Made by a program: the position numbers and the translations under genes | Shown: piece by piece, positions 1 to 8,120 of the stretch | Position numbering within the stretch: position 1 is the stretch's first letter | Layout: each line of letters opens with the position of its first letter | From: Paenibacillus sp. G2S3 | GTDB taxonomy: Bacteria; Bacillota; Bacilli; Paenibacillales; Paenibacillaceae | Assembly: GCF_030123105.1 (NCBI RefSeq) | Contig: NZ_CP126095.1 | Coordinates: 2,542,001-2,606,000 of the forward strand | DNA: 64,000 nt | Direction of reading: 5' to 3' | The notes under the pieces: generated by a model | Told to the model about the DNA's origin: nothing | Databases searched by the model: none | What the model saw: the letters and a program-made list of their open reading frames with translations, nothing else

Positions 1-244
1 AAGAGCTTCGTTTGCTTCTGGGAGACAGTCGCTGCGCCAGCTTCGTTTCAGAAACTTTCTTTTTCACTCCATCGATCCATCCAAAGCACAAACATTCCTC
101 AACCATATCCAAATATAGCAATGTTTCTGGGTTTGGCGTCATACTTACGAGTACCCAACAAGATTGTTCATTCTTACAATTCTCCTGAAGCCAAGTTCTT
201 AAATCTTCTCTCGATTTTACTGTAATTAGATTTTCAATCTGCAT
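1..244 (-). CDS. YdeI/OmpD-associated family protein (3' end outside window)
   Basis: The reading frame starts at ATG 244 and stays open to the window edge (81 codons seen). The product contains the tract LCFGWIDG followed by a basic QRLSPRSKRS segment, matching the family hallmark of an A/C-L-C-F-G-W-I-D core followed by R-F-T-P-R-R-P. These YdeI-like proteins are poorly understood and have been linked to stress or peptide resistance. It lies 3 nt downstream of the dinB-like stop codon on the same strand, so the two are probably cotranscribed. The C-terminal part is missing, so exact family assignment rests on the N-terminal core only. Confidence 0.72.
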   Translation of the reverse strand, partial: MQIENLITVKSREDLRTWLQENCKNEQSCWVLVSMTPNPETLLYLDMVEECLCFGWIDGVKKKVSETKLAQRLSPRSKRSS

Positions 245-247
245 AAA

Positions 248-763
248 TTAATTAGCTTCCGCAGGCACTTGATACCAAAAAAAGGAATAGTCATTCATGG
301 TGGAAGCGTGTCCTAACTGACGTAACATAGTAGATATATTACCTCTATGATAAGTCCCGTGATTGGCGGCATGCAGCACAATTTCTGATAGGCGTGTTTG
401 GCGGATGCCAGCGAATGGATTATCAAGTAGAATAGTCTGCTCCAAATTGGTTTGGTTTTGTAACCATTCTTTGTATTGTTCCGATAGCAGTGCAAAAATA
501 TTAGCGTATTCATCCACAGAATCTAGAATGTTCTTTTGGAGCGGTATACAGGCTTGAAACGCCTCTGGCATACCAGTACCTGTTAAGACCAGATACCACA
601 TCTTATCCACCGCATAGATATGACTAAGGGCATGGGCTATGGTGGGGAAAGAGCTGTTCACTTCTTGGCTTAGGACAGAGGGAGAGAGTTCCTTGATTCT
701 CCCCAAGATCGTTTGGTTCGCCCAAATGTGGTAATTAAACATTTCTGCTGGATGATTGGTCAT
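248..763 (-). CDS. DinB family protein
   Basis: A 171-residue four-helix-bundle protein of the DinB/YfiT superfamily. The N-terminal HIWANQTIL, the central LSHIYAVDKMW and the C-terminal HAANHGTYHRG motifs supply the three histidines that bind a divalent metal in this superfamily. The family includes thiol-dependent transferases, but most members have no known substrate. ATG 763 was chosen because AAAGGAG lies just upstream; a longer in-frame extension to 856 lacks one. It sits 79 nt downstream of the WYL regulator gene and 3 nt upstream of the YdeI-like gene, suggesting a small three-gene operon. Confidence 0.9.
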   Translation of the reverse strand: MTNHPAEMFNYHIWANQTILGRIKELSPSVLSQEVNSSFPTIAHALSHIYAVDKMWYLVLTGTGMPEAFQACIPLQKNILDSVDEYANIFALLSEQYKEWLQNQTNLEQTILLDNPFAGIRQTRLSEIVLHAANHGTYHRGNISTMLRQLGHASTMNDYSFFWYQVPAEAN

Positions 764-842
764 TGTATGATCTCCTTTTGCGTGGTGATAGATTTTTTTG
801 TAGCTGTTGTTAATATAAAAGAAGAAGTATGACAACAGACTG

Positions 843-1754
843 TCATACTTCTTCATAAAGATTTAGGGTATTTTGTAGCTGCTCTTTTATGATACCTCGC
901 AGTGCAAGAGGCTCTAGGACTTCGGCGCCGCTGCCCAAACTCAGCAGAATTGACAAAAGCCAGCGGGCTTCCAATGGTTTATACACAGGAATTCGCATTG
1001 TCATGCTCCCATCGGTATGAAATTCCTTGTCCATCTGGTTAAAGTGATCCAACGCTTCTGCCAAAGCCTCAGGTCCCACCCGGATTACTACCTCCTCAAC
1101 CTGATCTACCCTGTTTGAATAATCAGCCTCGATGGGTACCTCATGTTGTGATGGAAAGGTATCTTGAGTCAGAATTAAGTTCATCATTCGGGATAGCCGG
1201 AACTCTCGATAATCCTGGCGTTCCCGGCAATAACCATAGATGTACCAGTTGCTATATTTAAAATGAAGCTTTACTGGTTCTATATCACGGGTTGTACGTT
1301 TGTTTTTTGCATTGATGTAATCAAAGCGGACGATATTTCGTTCCGTAATAGCCGTACGTAAAAGAGAAAGTGCGTCGGGATCCATACGGCGAGTTTCAAA
1401 GTCTACCGCTAGACTAGAAGTTTGTTGTTCCGTTCCAATCGTTTGCAGCCGTTCAATGGTTCCTTGTGCATGCTCGTCTTCAAACACGGAAGAGAGGCTG
1501 TTCAGCACGGTAATCAAAGAAGTGACATCATACGAACGGAGCAGGCTTTTATCCATTTTATATCCGTCCATGATGCCATATCCACCTTTAGTTCCCTGAT
1601 ACGATACGACCGGGATGCCGGCGGCACAAATGACATCGATATCCCTATAGATAGTTCTCTGGGATACCTGAAACTCTTCAGCCAGCTTGGAGGCAGATAA
1701 AACTTCGTGGTTCAACAGCTTGTAGATCATAGAAATCAATCGTTCCAATTTCAT
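843..1754 (-). CDS. HTH plus WYL-domain transcriptional regulator (YafY/DeoR-like)
   Basis: 303 residues. The N-terminal winged helix-turn-helix contains SQRTIYRDIDVI, typical of HTH_11/DeoR-like domains, and a WYL domain follows (FKYSNWYIYGYCRERQDYR, roughly residues 160-215), with a C-terminal WCX-like extension. WYL regulators sense a ligand, often nucleotides or nucleic acid, and control DNA-damage, stress or metabolic genes. ATG 1754 was chosen over upstream in-frame codons because it starts the HTH directly and has GGTGGG a few bases upstream, though this is a weak RBS. It is divergent from the TetR gene and upstream of dinB, its most likely target. Confidence 0.9.
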   Translation of the reverse strand: MKLERLISMIYKLLNHEVLSASKLAEEFQVSQRTIYRDIDVICAAGIPVVSYQGTKGGYGIMDGYKMDKSLLRSYDVTSLITVLNSLSSVFEDEHAQGTIERLQTIGTEQQTSSLAVDFETRRMDPDALSLLRTAITERNIVRFDYINAKNKRTTRDIEPVKLHFKYSNWYIYGYCRERQDYREFRLSRMMNLILTQDTFPSQHEVPIEADYSNRVDQVEEVVIRVGPEALAEALDHFNQMDKEFHTDGSMTMRIPVYKPLEARWLLSILLSLGSGAEVLEPLALRGIIKEQLQNTLNLYEEV

Positions 1755-1900
1755 TTGTGTATTCCCACCCATTAGTCCATTTCGTGTTACTGCATGATTA
1801 TAGCATAAAGAAAAATATTGACAAAATATGGATGTATGGGTTAACTTGTGAATATAAAATAAAATCATTCATAAAACCACGAAAAAGAGAGTTGACTTAT

Positions 1901-2527
1901 ATGCCCAAGAAATTCACGGAACAAGAAAAAGAATGGATAAAACATAAATTGTTAACAGAAGGACGCCGCTGTTTTGAAATACATGGCATTAAAAAAACTA
2001 GTGTTGAAGAATTAACGAAAGCTGCCGGGATTGCGCAAGGTTCGTTTTACATGTTCTTTGGATCAAAAGAGGAATTGTTCTATCACATATTACTTGAAGA
2101 GGAACAACGAATTCGTAGTACCATGTTCGATTCATTTAGCGTAGGCGTACCTGTAAGCAAGGAAGAGATCAGACTATTTTTACTGAAATCTTTCCGCATG
2201 ATGGAAGAGAGTCCGATCGTACGCCAGATGTTCGTAAGAAGCGAAATGGAGCAGCTATTAAGAAAGCTACCTAATGAATTATTGGAACAAAATTTTACAG
2301 AGGATAAAGACTTTTTTATTCCTTTCATAAAGTCATGGCAAGCCGAAGGTATTATGGTTGGGGTTGATCCGGAATTAATCGTGAGCATGATTCGCTCTGT
2401 AGTCCTTTTAACTTTGCATAAAGAAGAGATCGGTGATGACCGATATCAGGCAACTATAGAGCTATTGATTGGGGTTCTGGCTGAAGGGATGACTTCTTTA
2501 AAAGATAATAAGACTGGGGGAGAATGA
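1901..2527 (+). CDS. TetR/AcrR family transcriptional regulator
   Basis: 208 residues. The N-terminal TetR helix-turn-helix reads FEIHGIKKTSVEELTKAAG then GSFYMFFGSKEELF, the classic pattern in which the recognition helix is followed by an F-Y-x-x-F motif. The C-terminal ligand domain is not recognisable to a subgroup. The stop codon is 1 nt before the ATP-binding protein start, so it is the first gene of a four-gene operon and probably autoregulates the exporter. ATG 1901 is the first methionine before the HTH; an in-frame extension upstream overlaps the divergent promoter region. Confidence 0.92.
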   Translation: MPKKFTEQEKEWIKHKLLTEGRRCFEIHGIKKTSVEELTKAAGIAQGSFYMFFGSKEELFYHILLEEEQRIRSTMFDSFSVGVPVSKEEIRLFLLKSFRMMEESPIVRQMFVRSEMEQLLRKLPNELLEQNFTEDKDFFIPFIKSWQAEGIMVGVDPELIVSMIRSVVLLTLHKEEIGDDRYQATIELLIGVLAEGMTSLKDNKTGGE

Positions 2528-2528
2528 A

Positions 2529-3383
2529 ATGATCGAAGTGAAGGAGCTTCATTTTACCTACCCAAAAATAAAAGAGCCGACCCTTAGTGGGCTTAATTTT
2601 TCCATTCCTCAAGGAGAAGTGTTTGGTTTTCTCGGTCCTTCGGGAGCGGGTAAAAGCACAACTCAAAAAATTCTAATTGGAGTCTTAAAAAATTATCTCG
2701 GCAGCGTTAAAGTAATGGGCAAGGAAATAAGAAATACCGGATCGGAGTATTTTGAGCGAATAGGGGTAGCTTTTGAGTTTCCAAATTTCTATTCGAAGTT
2801 TACAGCGCTGGAAAATTTGCAGCTATTTCGGTCTCTGTATTCAGGGAGAACAGCGGAACCGAGGTTTCTCTTGGAGCAAGTAAATCTCGCAGAAGCGGCT
2901 AACATGAAGGTCTCCCAGCTATCCAAGGGGATGAAGATGAGACTGAATTTCTGCAGATCACTCTTAAATGACCCACAAATTCTATTTCTGGATGAACCTA
3001 CTTCCGGGCTCGATCCCGTCAATGCCAAAAGAATGAAGGATTTAATTCTGGAAAAGAAGGCATCTGGGACAACAGTAATTATAACAACACACAATATGCA
3101 AGCCGCTGAGGAGCTCTGTGACAGGGTCGCTTTTATTGTAGACGGGCAGATTAAGTTGATTGATTCTCCTCGTGAGCTTAAGCTTCTTAATGGAAAAAAA
3201 CGAGTGCGGCTGGAATATCGCCATCATAATGAAGTTAGAAATGAGGAATTCTCACTTGATGATATAGGGGAGAACGAATATTTCTTAAAGCTTGTTCGTG
3301 AGCATCCAATAGAAACCATTCATTCGCTGGAGGCGTCTTTGGAACAAATCTTTATTGACGTAACTGGGAGGCAGTTAACATGA
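2529..3383 (+). CDS. ABC transporter ATP-binding protein (drug/ABC-2 exporter type)
   Basis: 284 residues with a full nucleotide-binding domain: Walker A GPSGAGKST (residues 36-44), signature LSKGMKMRL, Walker B ILFLDEPTSGLD and the H-loop TTHNM. The C-terminal ~70 residues resemble the extension found in DrrA/YhaQ-like exporters. It powers export together with the two membrane proteins encoded next. GGGGGAG precedes the ATG. The stop codon overlaps the next start (ATGA), indicating translational coupling. The transported compound cannot be told from the sequence; an antimicrobial or fluoroquinolone-type drug is possible given the TetR regulator. Confidence 0.94.
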   Translation: MIEVKELHFTYPKIKEPTLSGLNFSIPQGEVFGFLGPSGAGKSTTQKILIGVLKNYLGSVKVMGKEIRNTGSEYFERIGVAFEFPNFYSKFTALENLQLFRSLYSGRTAEPRFLLEQVNLAEAANMKVSQLSKGMKMRLNFCRSLLNDPQILFLDEPTSGLDPVNAKRMKDLILEKKASGTTVIITTHNMQAAEELCDRVAFIVDGQIKLIDSPRELKLLNGKKRVRLEYRHHNEVRNEEFSLDDIGENEYFLKLVREHPIETIHSLEASLEQIFIDVTGRQLT

Positions 3384-4093
3384 GATTCAGATCTGCGTTT
3401 GCCTTTGACATCCGGTTTCAATGGCGGCATGGGTTTTATTGGATCTACATTATTATCTGTACGTTCTATTTGGTATTGCTGCATCTTATTCCTGATCATT
3501 ATCGGGAACAAACGATGCTGTTATTGACCTTTAGTGATCCGAGTGCTTTGGGGCTTATTCTCGCAGGGGGGATTGTTCTGCTAGAAAGAGATCAGGGTAT
3601 CCATGATCCTTTATTCGTTACTCCGATTCGTATTAGGGAATATTTACTTTCAAAAGCTGGCTCATTTTCTGTACTGTCCCTGTTAGCCGCATGGGTTATT
3701 CATGTAGTAGCGAGCGGAATTCCGCAATCGCCGATGGGCTTTTCTATTGGAATCATTCTAACATCTAGCTTTATGACGCTATTGTCGATAGGAGTTGTGG
3801 CTCGTTGCCGAACAATTAATGGATTCATTCTACTCTCGCAAGTATTCGTATTACCTTTTATACTGCCATTGCTTGGTTACTTTAAGGTGTGGAACTCCAA
3901 GCTTTTTCTCTTGTTTCCTACAGAAGGAACACTTAGATTGTTGAGTTCGGGCACCTCATCTTTGTCATTTGGCAATTACATGTATTCCATATCGATATTA
4001 CTGCTTTGGAATGTAGTGATATACGTATGGGCAAAAAAGTCCTTCGTGCAACATGTAATGATGCGCATAGGTAAGGGAGGAGGCGGGAGATGA
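3380..4093 (+). CDS. ABC-2 type exporter membrane subunit
   Basis: 237 residues with about six hydrophobic segments, starting YWIYIIICTFYLVLLHLI and continuing through AGGIVLLERDQGI, a motif like the one in ABC-2 permeases where a loop carries E-R-D/E. It overlaps the ATPase gene by 4 nt and the next permease gene by 4 nt. Together these three genes would form an asymmetric exporter with two different membrane subunits, as in fluoroquinolone-exporter-like systems. No signal peptide beyond the first membrane span. Confidence 0.83.
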   Translation: MRFRSAFAFDIRFQWRHGFYWIYIIICTFYLVLLHLIPDHYREQTMLLLTFSDPSALGLILAGGIVLLERDQGIHDPLFVTPIRIREYLLSKAGSFSVLSLLAAWVIHVVASGIPQSPMGFSIGIILTSSFMTLLSIGVVARCRTINGFILLSQVFVLPFILPLLGYFKVWNSKLFLLFPTEGTLRLLSSGTSSLSFGNYMYSISILLLWNVVIYVWAKKSFVQHVMMRIGKGGGGR

Positions 4094-4815
4094 AGAAGTA
4101 TCATACGCTTTTTATAAGCGATATCCGGCATGCTGGGTTGGATCCGGTGCTTATGGTCGGCATCTTTGCTCCTTTAGCGCTTCTAGTGGTCTCAAGGTTT
4201 GGATTTCCAATGATTGCCGATTGGCTGACGAATGGTTATGCTTTCGATTTATATAAATATAGTAGCTTTGCTGCGATTTTTTTAGGCGTGACCTTTCCTA
4301 TGCTAACCGGTATGATGACAGGTCTTTTAATGCTTGATGAACGAGATGAGAATGTCATCTCTTATTATGCGGTTACGCCATTAATGCGCAGAGGATACAT
4401 GGTGTATCGACTATTCCTTCCATCTGTACTCTGTACACTTCTTTCATCGCTATATTTTATAGTTTCCGGCTTATCTAGCTTTCAATTAGAGCATATATAC
4501 ATTCTTTTATTATTAGCCATTGAAGCACCTTGCTTTGCTCTATTTCTTGCTTCATTCGCTGCAAATAAGGTAGAGGGCTTAGCTTTATCCAAGATAGGTG
4601 GTTTGTTTATAGCAGGGCCAATCGTAGCTTATTTTGTTCCATCACCATGGCAATTTACCGGTGCGTGGATTCCTACGTATTGGCCTGCTAAGTTATTTTT
4701 TGTTATAAATGCGGCTAGTAGTTTTAGTGTGCTTGCATACTTTATGGTGGGGCTTTTATTTCATTTGAGTCTTCTGAGTATCATGGTCAGGATTTTTATT
4801 AAAAGAGTTGATTGA
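4090..4815 (+). CDS. ABC-2 type exporter membrane subunit (second)
   Basis: 241 residues, strongly hydrophobic, about six membrane segments. The LMLDERDENVISYYAVTPL loop parallels the E-R-D loop of the preceding permease, suggesting the two are related partners. The gene ends 1 nt before the stop codon of the convergent radical SAM gene, and no intrinsic terminator is visible between them, so the two transcripts probably overlap in antisense. Confidence 0.83.
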   Translation: MKKYHTLFISDIRHAGLDPVLMVGIFAPLALLVVSRFGFPMIADWLTNGYAFDLYKYSSFAAIFLGVTFPMLTGMMTGLLMLDERDENVISYYAVTPLMRRGYMVYRLFLPSVLCTLLSSLYFIVSGLSSFQLEHIYILLLLAIEAPCFALFLASFAANKVEGLALSKIGGLFIAGPIVAYFVPSPWQFTGAWIPTYWPAKLFFVINAASSFSVLAYFMVGLLFHLSLLSIMVRIFIKRVD

Positions 4816-4816
4816 A

Positions 4817-5986
4817 TTATTTACAGATCAGATCCGCAGACTTGTCTGATAACTCATTAACAGAAATAATGGCATCGTTCTTTTTCACAGGTGGGGTCCA
4901 ATATTCCTCATTCCCAGGCAGGTCATCGAACCATTCTGCTTCCTTAGGGCAATCTAGAATCATAAACTTTCCGTATTCCTGATCTCTGGATTGATGGTAT
5001 TTGAGATAGGCTTTTCCGTTATTAATTGCGAGAATTTCTATCTTTCCGGAGGTGTGTGACATGGATAAGCGTACTCTTTTGCCGAGTCCTGAGGTTCTGG
5101 CTTTGGCTTCTTCTACAATTTGATAGACCTGTTCAAGAGGCAATACAAAATCTCGATTTCCGGCAACTGGACGATTCACGAAAAAGTAGTAAGGGGTAAC
5201 GCCAGCCCAAGAGAGTCGGTCTAGTAATTCTCCCAATATAACGGGATCATCGTTGATGCCTTTAAGGACTGGGGTCTGATTTACGACAATTGCCCCAGCG
5301 TTGTGGAGGGCTTTAAATGCTTTTTTGGCTTCAGGTGTGATTTCACGAGGATGATTGATATGCGCCATAACATAGATTCGCTTGTCTTCGGTAGAGTAAG
5401 TGCGAATCAGCTCCAGCAGTGCTTCGTCTTCAGAGATCCGCATCGGATTAAACACGGGAATCTTCGAGCCTAATCTGATAATCTTGACATGCTCAATGCT
5501 TCTCAATTTTTCAATAATGGATCTTAGCTTAGGTGTGGATAGAATTAAACTATCACCGCCGGTAAGAAGAACGTTGTTAATCTCAGGGTGGTTCGCAATA
5601 TACTCCAGCCCCGGAGAGACATCAGACATGGCTTCCTTCACGTCATTTCGGAACAGTCGTTTACGGAAGCAGTAGCGGCAATAGGCTCCGCAGACCTCGG
5701 ATACAATCAGTAATGCTATTGTTTGATACTTGTGCTGACAACCCGGTACAACATAATTGGTGTCTTCATCTGAGGCATCCCAGCGTCCATATTCCAGCAG
5801 TTCACCTTCGTTAGGGATAACCAGCTTACGAATGGGATCATCTGGATCGTCCCAGTTGATCAAAGACAGATAGTAGTCATTCACACGAAAAACAAATTTG
5901 TCGGTAATTTCTTTCTGATTCTCTTTTTCCAGCTCAGACAACATAGCGATTTTGTTAATATCCGTGAAGTATTTTACCTTTTGCAC
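4817..5986 (-). CDS. KamA-family radical SAM aminomutase (substrate uncertain; possibly glutamate rather than lysine)
   Basis: 389 residues. The radical SAM cluster motif CGAYCRYC gives C99, C103 and C106, and the C-terminal TSGKIEIL carries the expected PLP-binding lysine K315. The fold matches lysine 2,3-aminomutase, which moves an alpha-amino group to the beta carbon. The two aspartates that hold the lysine side-chain amine in the clostridial enzyme appear replaced: FFVNRPVAG (N271/R272) at the first site and a serine/methionine stretch before TSGK at the second. This argues against lysine and could fit an acidic substrate such as glutamate; the alignment was done from memory. The start is GTG 5986 behind AAGGAGAG. 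A c-di-AMP riboswitch and terminator precede it. Confidence 0.85.
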   Translation of the reverse strand: MQKVKYFTDINKIAMLSELEKENQKEITDKFVFRVNDYYLSLINWDDPDDPIRKLVIPNEGELLEYGRWDASDEDTNYVVPGCQHKYQTIALLIVSEVCGAYCRYCFRKRLFRNDVKEAMSDVSPGLEYIANHPEINNVLLTGGDSLILSTPKLRSIIEKLRSIEHVKIIRLGSKIPVFNPMRISEDEALLELIRTYSTEDKRIYVMAHINHPREITPEAKKAFKALHNAGAIVVNQTPVLKGINDDPVILGELLDRLSWAGVTPYYFFVNRPVAGNRDFVLPLEQVYQIVEEAKARTSGLGKRVRLSMSHTSGKIEILAINNGKAYLKYHQSRDQEYGKFMILDCPKEAEWFDDLPGNEEYWTPPVKKNDAIISVNELSDKSADLICK

Positions 5987-6062
5987 TTACATCTCTCCTT
6001 TGTCCCTTTGTGTGAGAAAAGAGGGAGCCTTAGTGTCAAAGGCCAATCTACTGCCAGCAGGG

Positions 6063-6101
6063 TCCAAAAAACACAAAAAGAGACCCTTAGCAAGGGTCTC
6101 T
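6063..6101 (-). terminator. Intrinsic terminator of the c-di-AMP riboswitch expression platform
   Basis: On the minus strand a hairpin with a 10-bp stem (AGAGACCCTT pairing with AAGGGTCTCT, 3-nt loop) is followed by TTTTTGTGTTTTTT. It lies between the aptamer and the GTG start of the KamA-like gene, where the expression platform should be. Known ydaO-type switches favour termination when c-di-AMP is bound. Confidence 0.9.
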
Positions 6102-6120
6102 GGTTATGTAAATAACAGGA

Positions 6121-6258
6121 AAAGCAGACCCATCCACTGCTGACGAGGTTAGCTGACGGACTCGGGTAAGATGGTACCCTACATTCAAATGCTCAATGAT
6201 TCGCCCCAATTAACTGGTTCCCCCGCTTTTCAACTGTAAAAGTTGGAAATTAAGCGTA
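6121..6258 (-). promoter_or_regulatory. c-di-AMP riboswitch (ydaO-yuaA class) upstream of the KamA-like gene
   Basis: Reading the minus strand, the conserved blocks of the ydaO class appear in order: AGCGGGGGAACCA, then TTGGGGCGAATC, then GTAGGGTACC, then TTACCCGAGTCCGTCAGC and GCTAACCTCGT. These match the class consensus almost base for base, including the CCGTCAGCTAACCTCGT core that forms the ligand pockets. The known ligand is cyclic di-AMP, which turns these switches off. Aptamer ends are approximate. The arrangement promoter - aptamer - terminator - RBS - gene is complete. Confidence 0.95.
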
Positions 6259-6263
6259 GATAA

Positions 6264-6293
6264 AGTATACCCTATGAAGTTTTAAAAAGTCAA
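6264..6293 (-). promoter_or_regulatory. Sigma-A promoter for the riboswitch and KamA-like transcript
   Basis: On the minus strand TTGACT and TATACT are separated by 18 nt, close to the sigma-A consensus. The predicted start near 6257 coincides with the first bases of the aptamer. Confidence 0.75.
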
Positions 6294-6314
6294 AAGAGAA
6301 TCCTAGACCCAGCT

Positions 6315-7982
6315 TCAGGTGCTAGTGGAACTTCCTCCTAGCAGTTTAGGCAATAATGTTAGTAGCTTCTCCCGAGTTAATGCGTCACTAGAGTTCCATT
6401 TACTACCGTCGAGCAGATACACCTGTCCGTGACGTACTGCCGGGAGACTTCTCCAAAGTGAGCTGTCTAGAAGCTGCTCCATAGCGGCTCGAGAGTTTTG
6501 CTCTTCGGGGATGAGCATAAAGATATGATCTCCGGCGTAGGCAGGAAGCCGCACGGGATCAACTTCGGCGAATCCTAATCCTTCATCTAATATAGCTTGG
6601 ATGTCCTCGGTCGGTTGTAGACCACACGGAGCATAAAGTGCACTGGAGAATCCGGACATTCCCATAGCATACAGATGATTTCCATGGTCATAGACCAAAG
6701 CAGAGGCGGTCTCTCCAGCTTGGAGACTAGTCCCGTAAAGCTGCTGCCACATGGCAGCGTTTTTGATTGTAAATGACTCTAGCCACGCTTCGGCTTCGTG
6801 TTGTTTACCGAGCCAACTACCGAGTATCCGCATTCGACTTTCGAGTGGTGCAAAGGAATCAAAGGTGACTGTCGGAGCGATGCTGGAAACAGCTCTGTAG
6901 GCTCTTTCATCACTATTGGCCATAATGATCAAATCTGGATTTAGTGAAGCGGTCAACTGCGGGTCCAGCGGAAAACCAACATTGGCGAGCTTCTTAAGCC
7001 GATGTTTATAGACGCTGTTCCGTGCGAACGCTTCATCTCCTCCGATGGGCTTCACGCCTAGCGCGAGAAGATCACCAAGTGTCTCCCCATGATAGACAAT
7101 ACGTCTCGCTCGCTCTGGAATCTCCACCTCATGGCCTGTCCAATCTTTTACAGTGAGCTTACGACCTCGCTGATGCGCATATTGTCCGGGGGTAACTCCG
7201 GTTTTTTGCCGAAAGCGGCGGCTGAAATAATATTCATCGGAAAAACCGACCAGTCGGGCAATTTCCCGCAGCGGTTCAGTCGACTCCAAGAGGAAGCGCT
7301 TGGAATGACTAATGCGCAGATCGGTCAGGTACTCAAGGGGCTTTTTGCCGGTAAGCTGTTGAAAGATCGGTGTATACTGCCAGAACGATATCCCCGCCAG
7401 CTCAGCCAACTGCTTCACGGTGATACTCTCTGTATAATGCTCCTCTATGAATTGTATAGTCATTTCTACGGATTCTGTGGGACTTGGCAGGTGCTTGGAA
7501 GGATAATTATGCTCAAAAAATAGCAGCATCAATTCTTGGAATTTCAATTGTCGCTTGAATTGCTGTACATCATCGGAGCTATTCTTGTTCATAAGTAGAT
7601 CTTCCACAAGGCGGATTACTTTGGTAAACGGATGGACAATTAATTCGCGTCTGCCTGAAAGTAGTTCACCAGAATAACGTTCCGGCTGCACTTTTGTATA
7701 AATTGCTGTAAAAGTGATGAGATAATAATACATGGTCATTTCCTGATTGCTCGTACTATAGGAGATTCCGGGAGCTAGTAGATAACATTTATCTGAAATC
7801 AGCGTCACGCTCTGATCATCGAGGTTCAGGTGCCCGTTCCCCCCAGTAAAAACGAGAAGGGTATAGTCATGAGTTGTACGTGATACAGAGCTTGAATCGG
7901 CAGCTTGAAGTATCAGTTCGGCATCGATCAGCTGAAACAGCAGAGAGTGGAGCGGGGGGCAGGATAGTGAAGTTTGCAGCAT
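6315..7982 (-). CDS. AraC-family regulator fused to a siderophore-binding-protein domain (Btr-like)
   Basis: 555 residues. An N-terminal cupin-like region is followed by an AraC DNA-binding domain (residues ~165-270, with SDEYYFSRRFRQKTGVTPGQ), then by a full FhuD/FeuA-like periplasmic binding domain (~275-555) without signal peptide, so it is cytoplasmic. B. subtilis Btr has this architecture and activates siderophore uptake genes after binding the iron-siderophore. The C-terminal domain is colinear with the neighbouring lipoprotein at 8121-9146 (for example GETLGDLLALGV against GETYGDLLALGV). A Fur box precedes the start. No siderophore permease genes lie in the window, so the transport partners must be elsewhere. 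Confidence 0.92.
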   Translation of the reverse strand: MLQTSLSCPPLHSLLFQLIDAELILQAADSSSVSRTTHDYTLLVFTGGNGHLNLDDQSVTLISDKCYLLAPGISYSTSNQEMTMYYYLITFTAIYTKVQPERYSGELLSGRRELIVHPFTKVIRLVEDLLMNKNSSDDVQQFKRQLKFQELMLLFFEHNYPSKHLPSPTESVEMTIQFIEEHYTESITVKQLAELAGISFWQYTPIFQQLTGKKPLEYLTDLRISHSKRFLLESTEPLREIARLVGFSDEYYFSRRFRQKTGVTPGQYAHQRGRKLTVKDWTGHEVEIPERARRIVYHGETLGDLLALGVKPIGGDEAFARNSVYKHRLKKLANVGFPLDPQLTASLNPDLIIMANSDERAYRAVSSIAPTVTFDSFAPLESRMRILGSWLGKQHEAEAWLESFTIKNAAMWQQLYGTSLQAGETASALVYDHGNHLYAMGMSGFSSALYAPCGLQPTEDIQAILDEGLGFAEVDPVRLPAYAGDHIFMLIPEEQNSRAAMEQLLDSSLWRSLPAVRHGQVYLLDGSKWNSSDALTREKLLTLLPKLLGGSSTST

Positions 7983-8003
7983 AGTTCAGCCTCCGTCTTT
8001 TGG

Positions 8004-8018
8004 TGAGAATGATTATCA
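8004..8018. promoter_or_regulatory. Fur box upstream of the AraC/SBD regulator
   Basis: TGAGAATGATTATCA matches the 7-1-7 Fur box TGATAATNATTATCA at all but one of the defined positions. It lies just upstream of the regulator start, consistent with iron repression. Confidence 0.85.
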
Positions 8019-8041
8019 ATGAATTTATTGTATATAAAACA

Positions 8042-8075
8042 AAGAAGCATATCAACAACTGTTGATATGCTTCTT
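8042..8075 (-). terminator. Intrinsic terminator after the siderophore-binding lipoprotein gene
   Basis: A near-perfect inverted repeat, GAAGCATATCAACA pairing with TGTTGATATGCTTC across a 2-nt loop, is followed on the minus strand by TTTGTTTT. It separates the lipoprotein gene from the Fur box of the regulator gene. Confidence 0.75.
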
Positions 8076-8120
8076 GCAGTTTTCTATCAGCCGTGTGCTA
8101 AACACTCGAATCATGGAGGG

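Noticed and set aside
4801..4830. Missing terminator between the convergent exporter and aminomutase genes taken as assembly error
   Set aside because: Both frames are intact with normal stop codons 1 nt apart, so a real overlapping convergent end is the simpler reading.
5952..6143. A 64-codon plus-strand open frame
   Set aside because: It runs through the antisense of the kamA-like leader, including the riboswitch terminator; no RBS, no protein-like pattern.
6121..6258. T-box or lysine riboswitch
   Set aside because: GGTACC and the aminomutase suggested these at first, but there is no T-box AGGGTGGNACCGCG bulge and no L-box core; the CCGTCAGCTAACCTCGT core is of the ydaO class.
8042..8075. 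Additional palindromic operator for the AraC/SBD regulator
   Set aside because: The long perfect stem followed by a T-rich tract right after the lipoprotein stop codon is better explained as a terminator.
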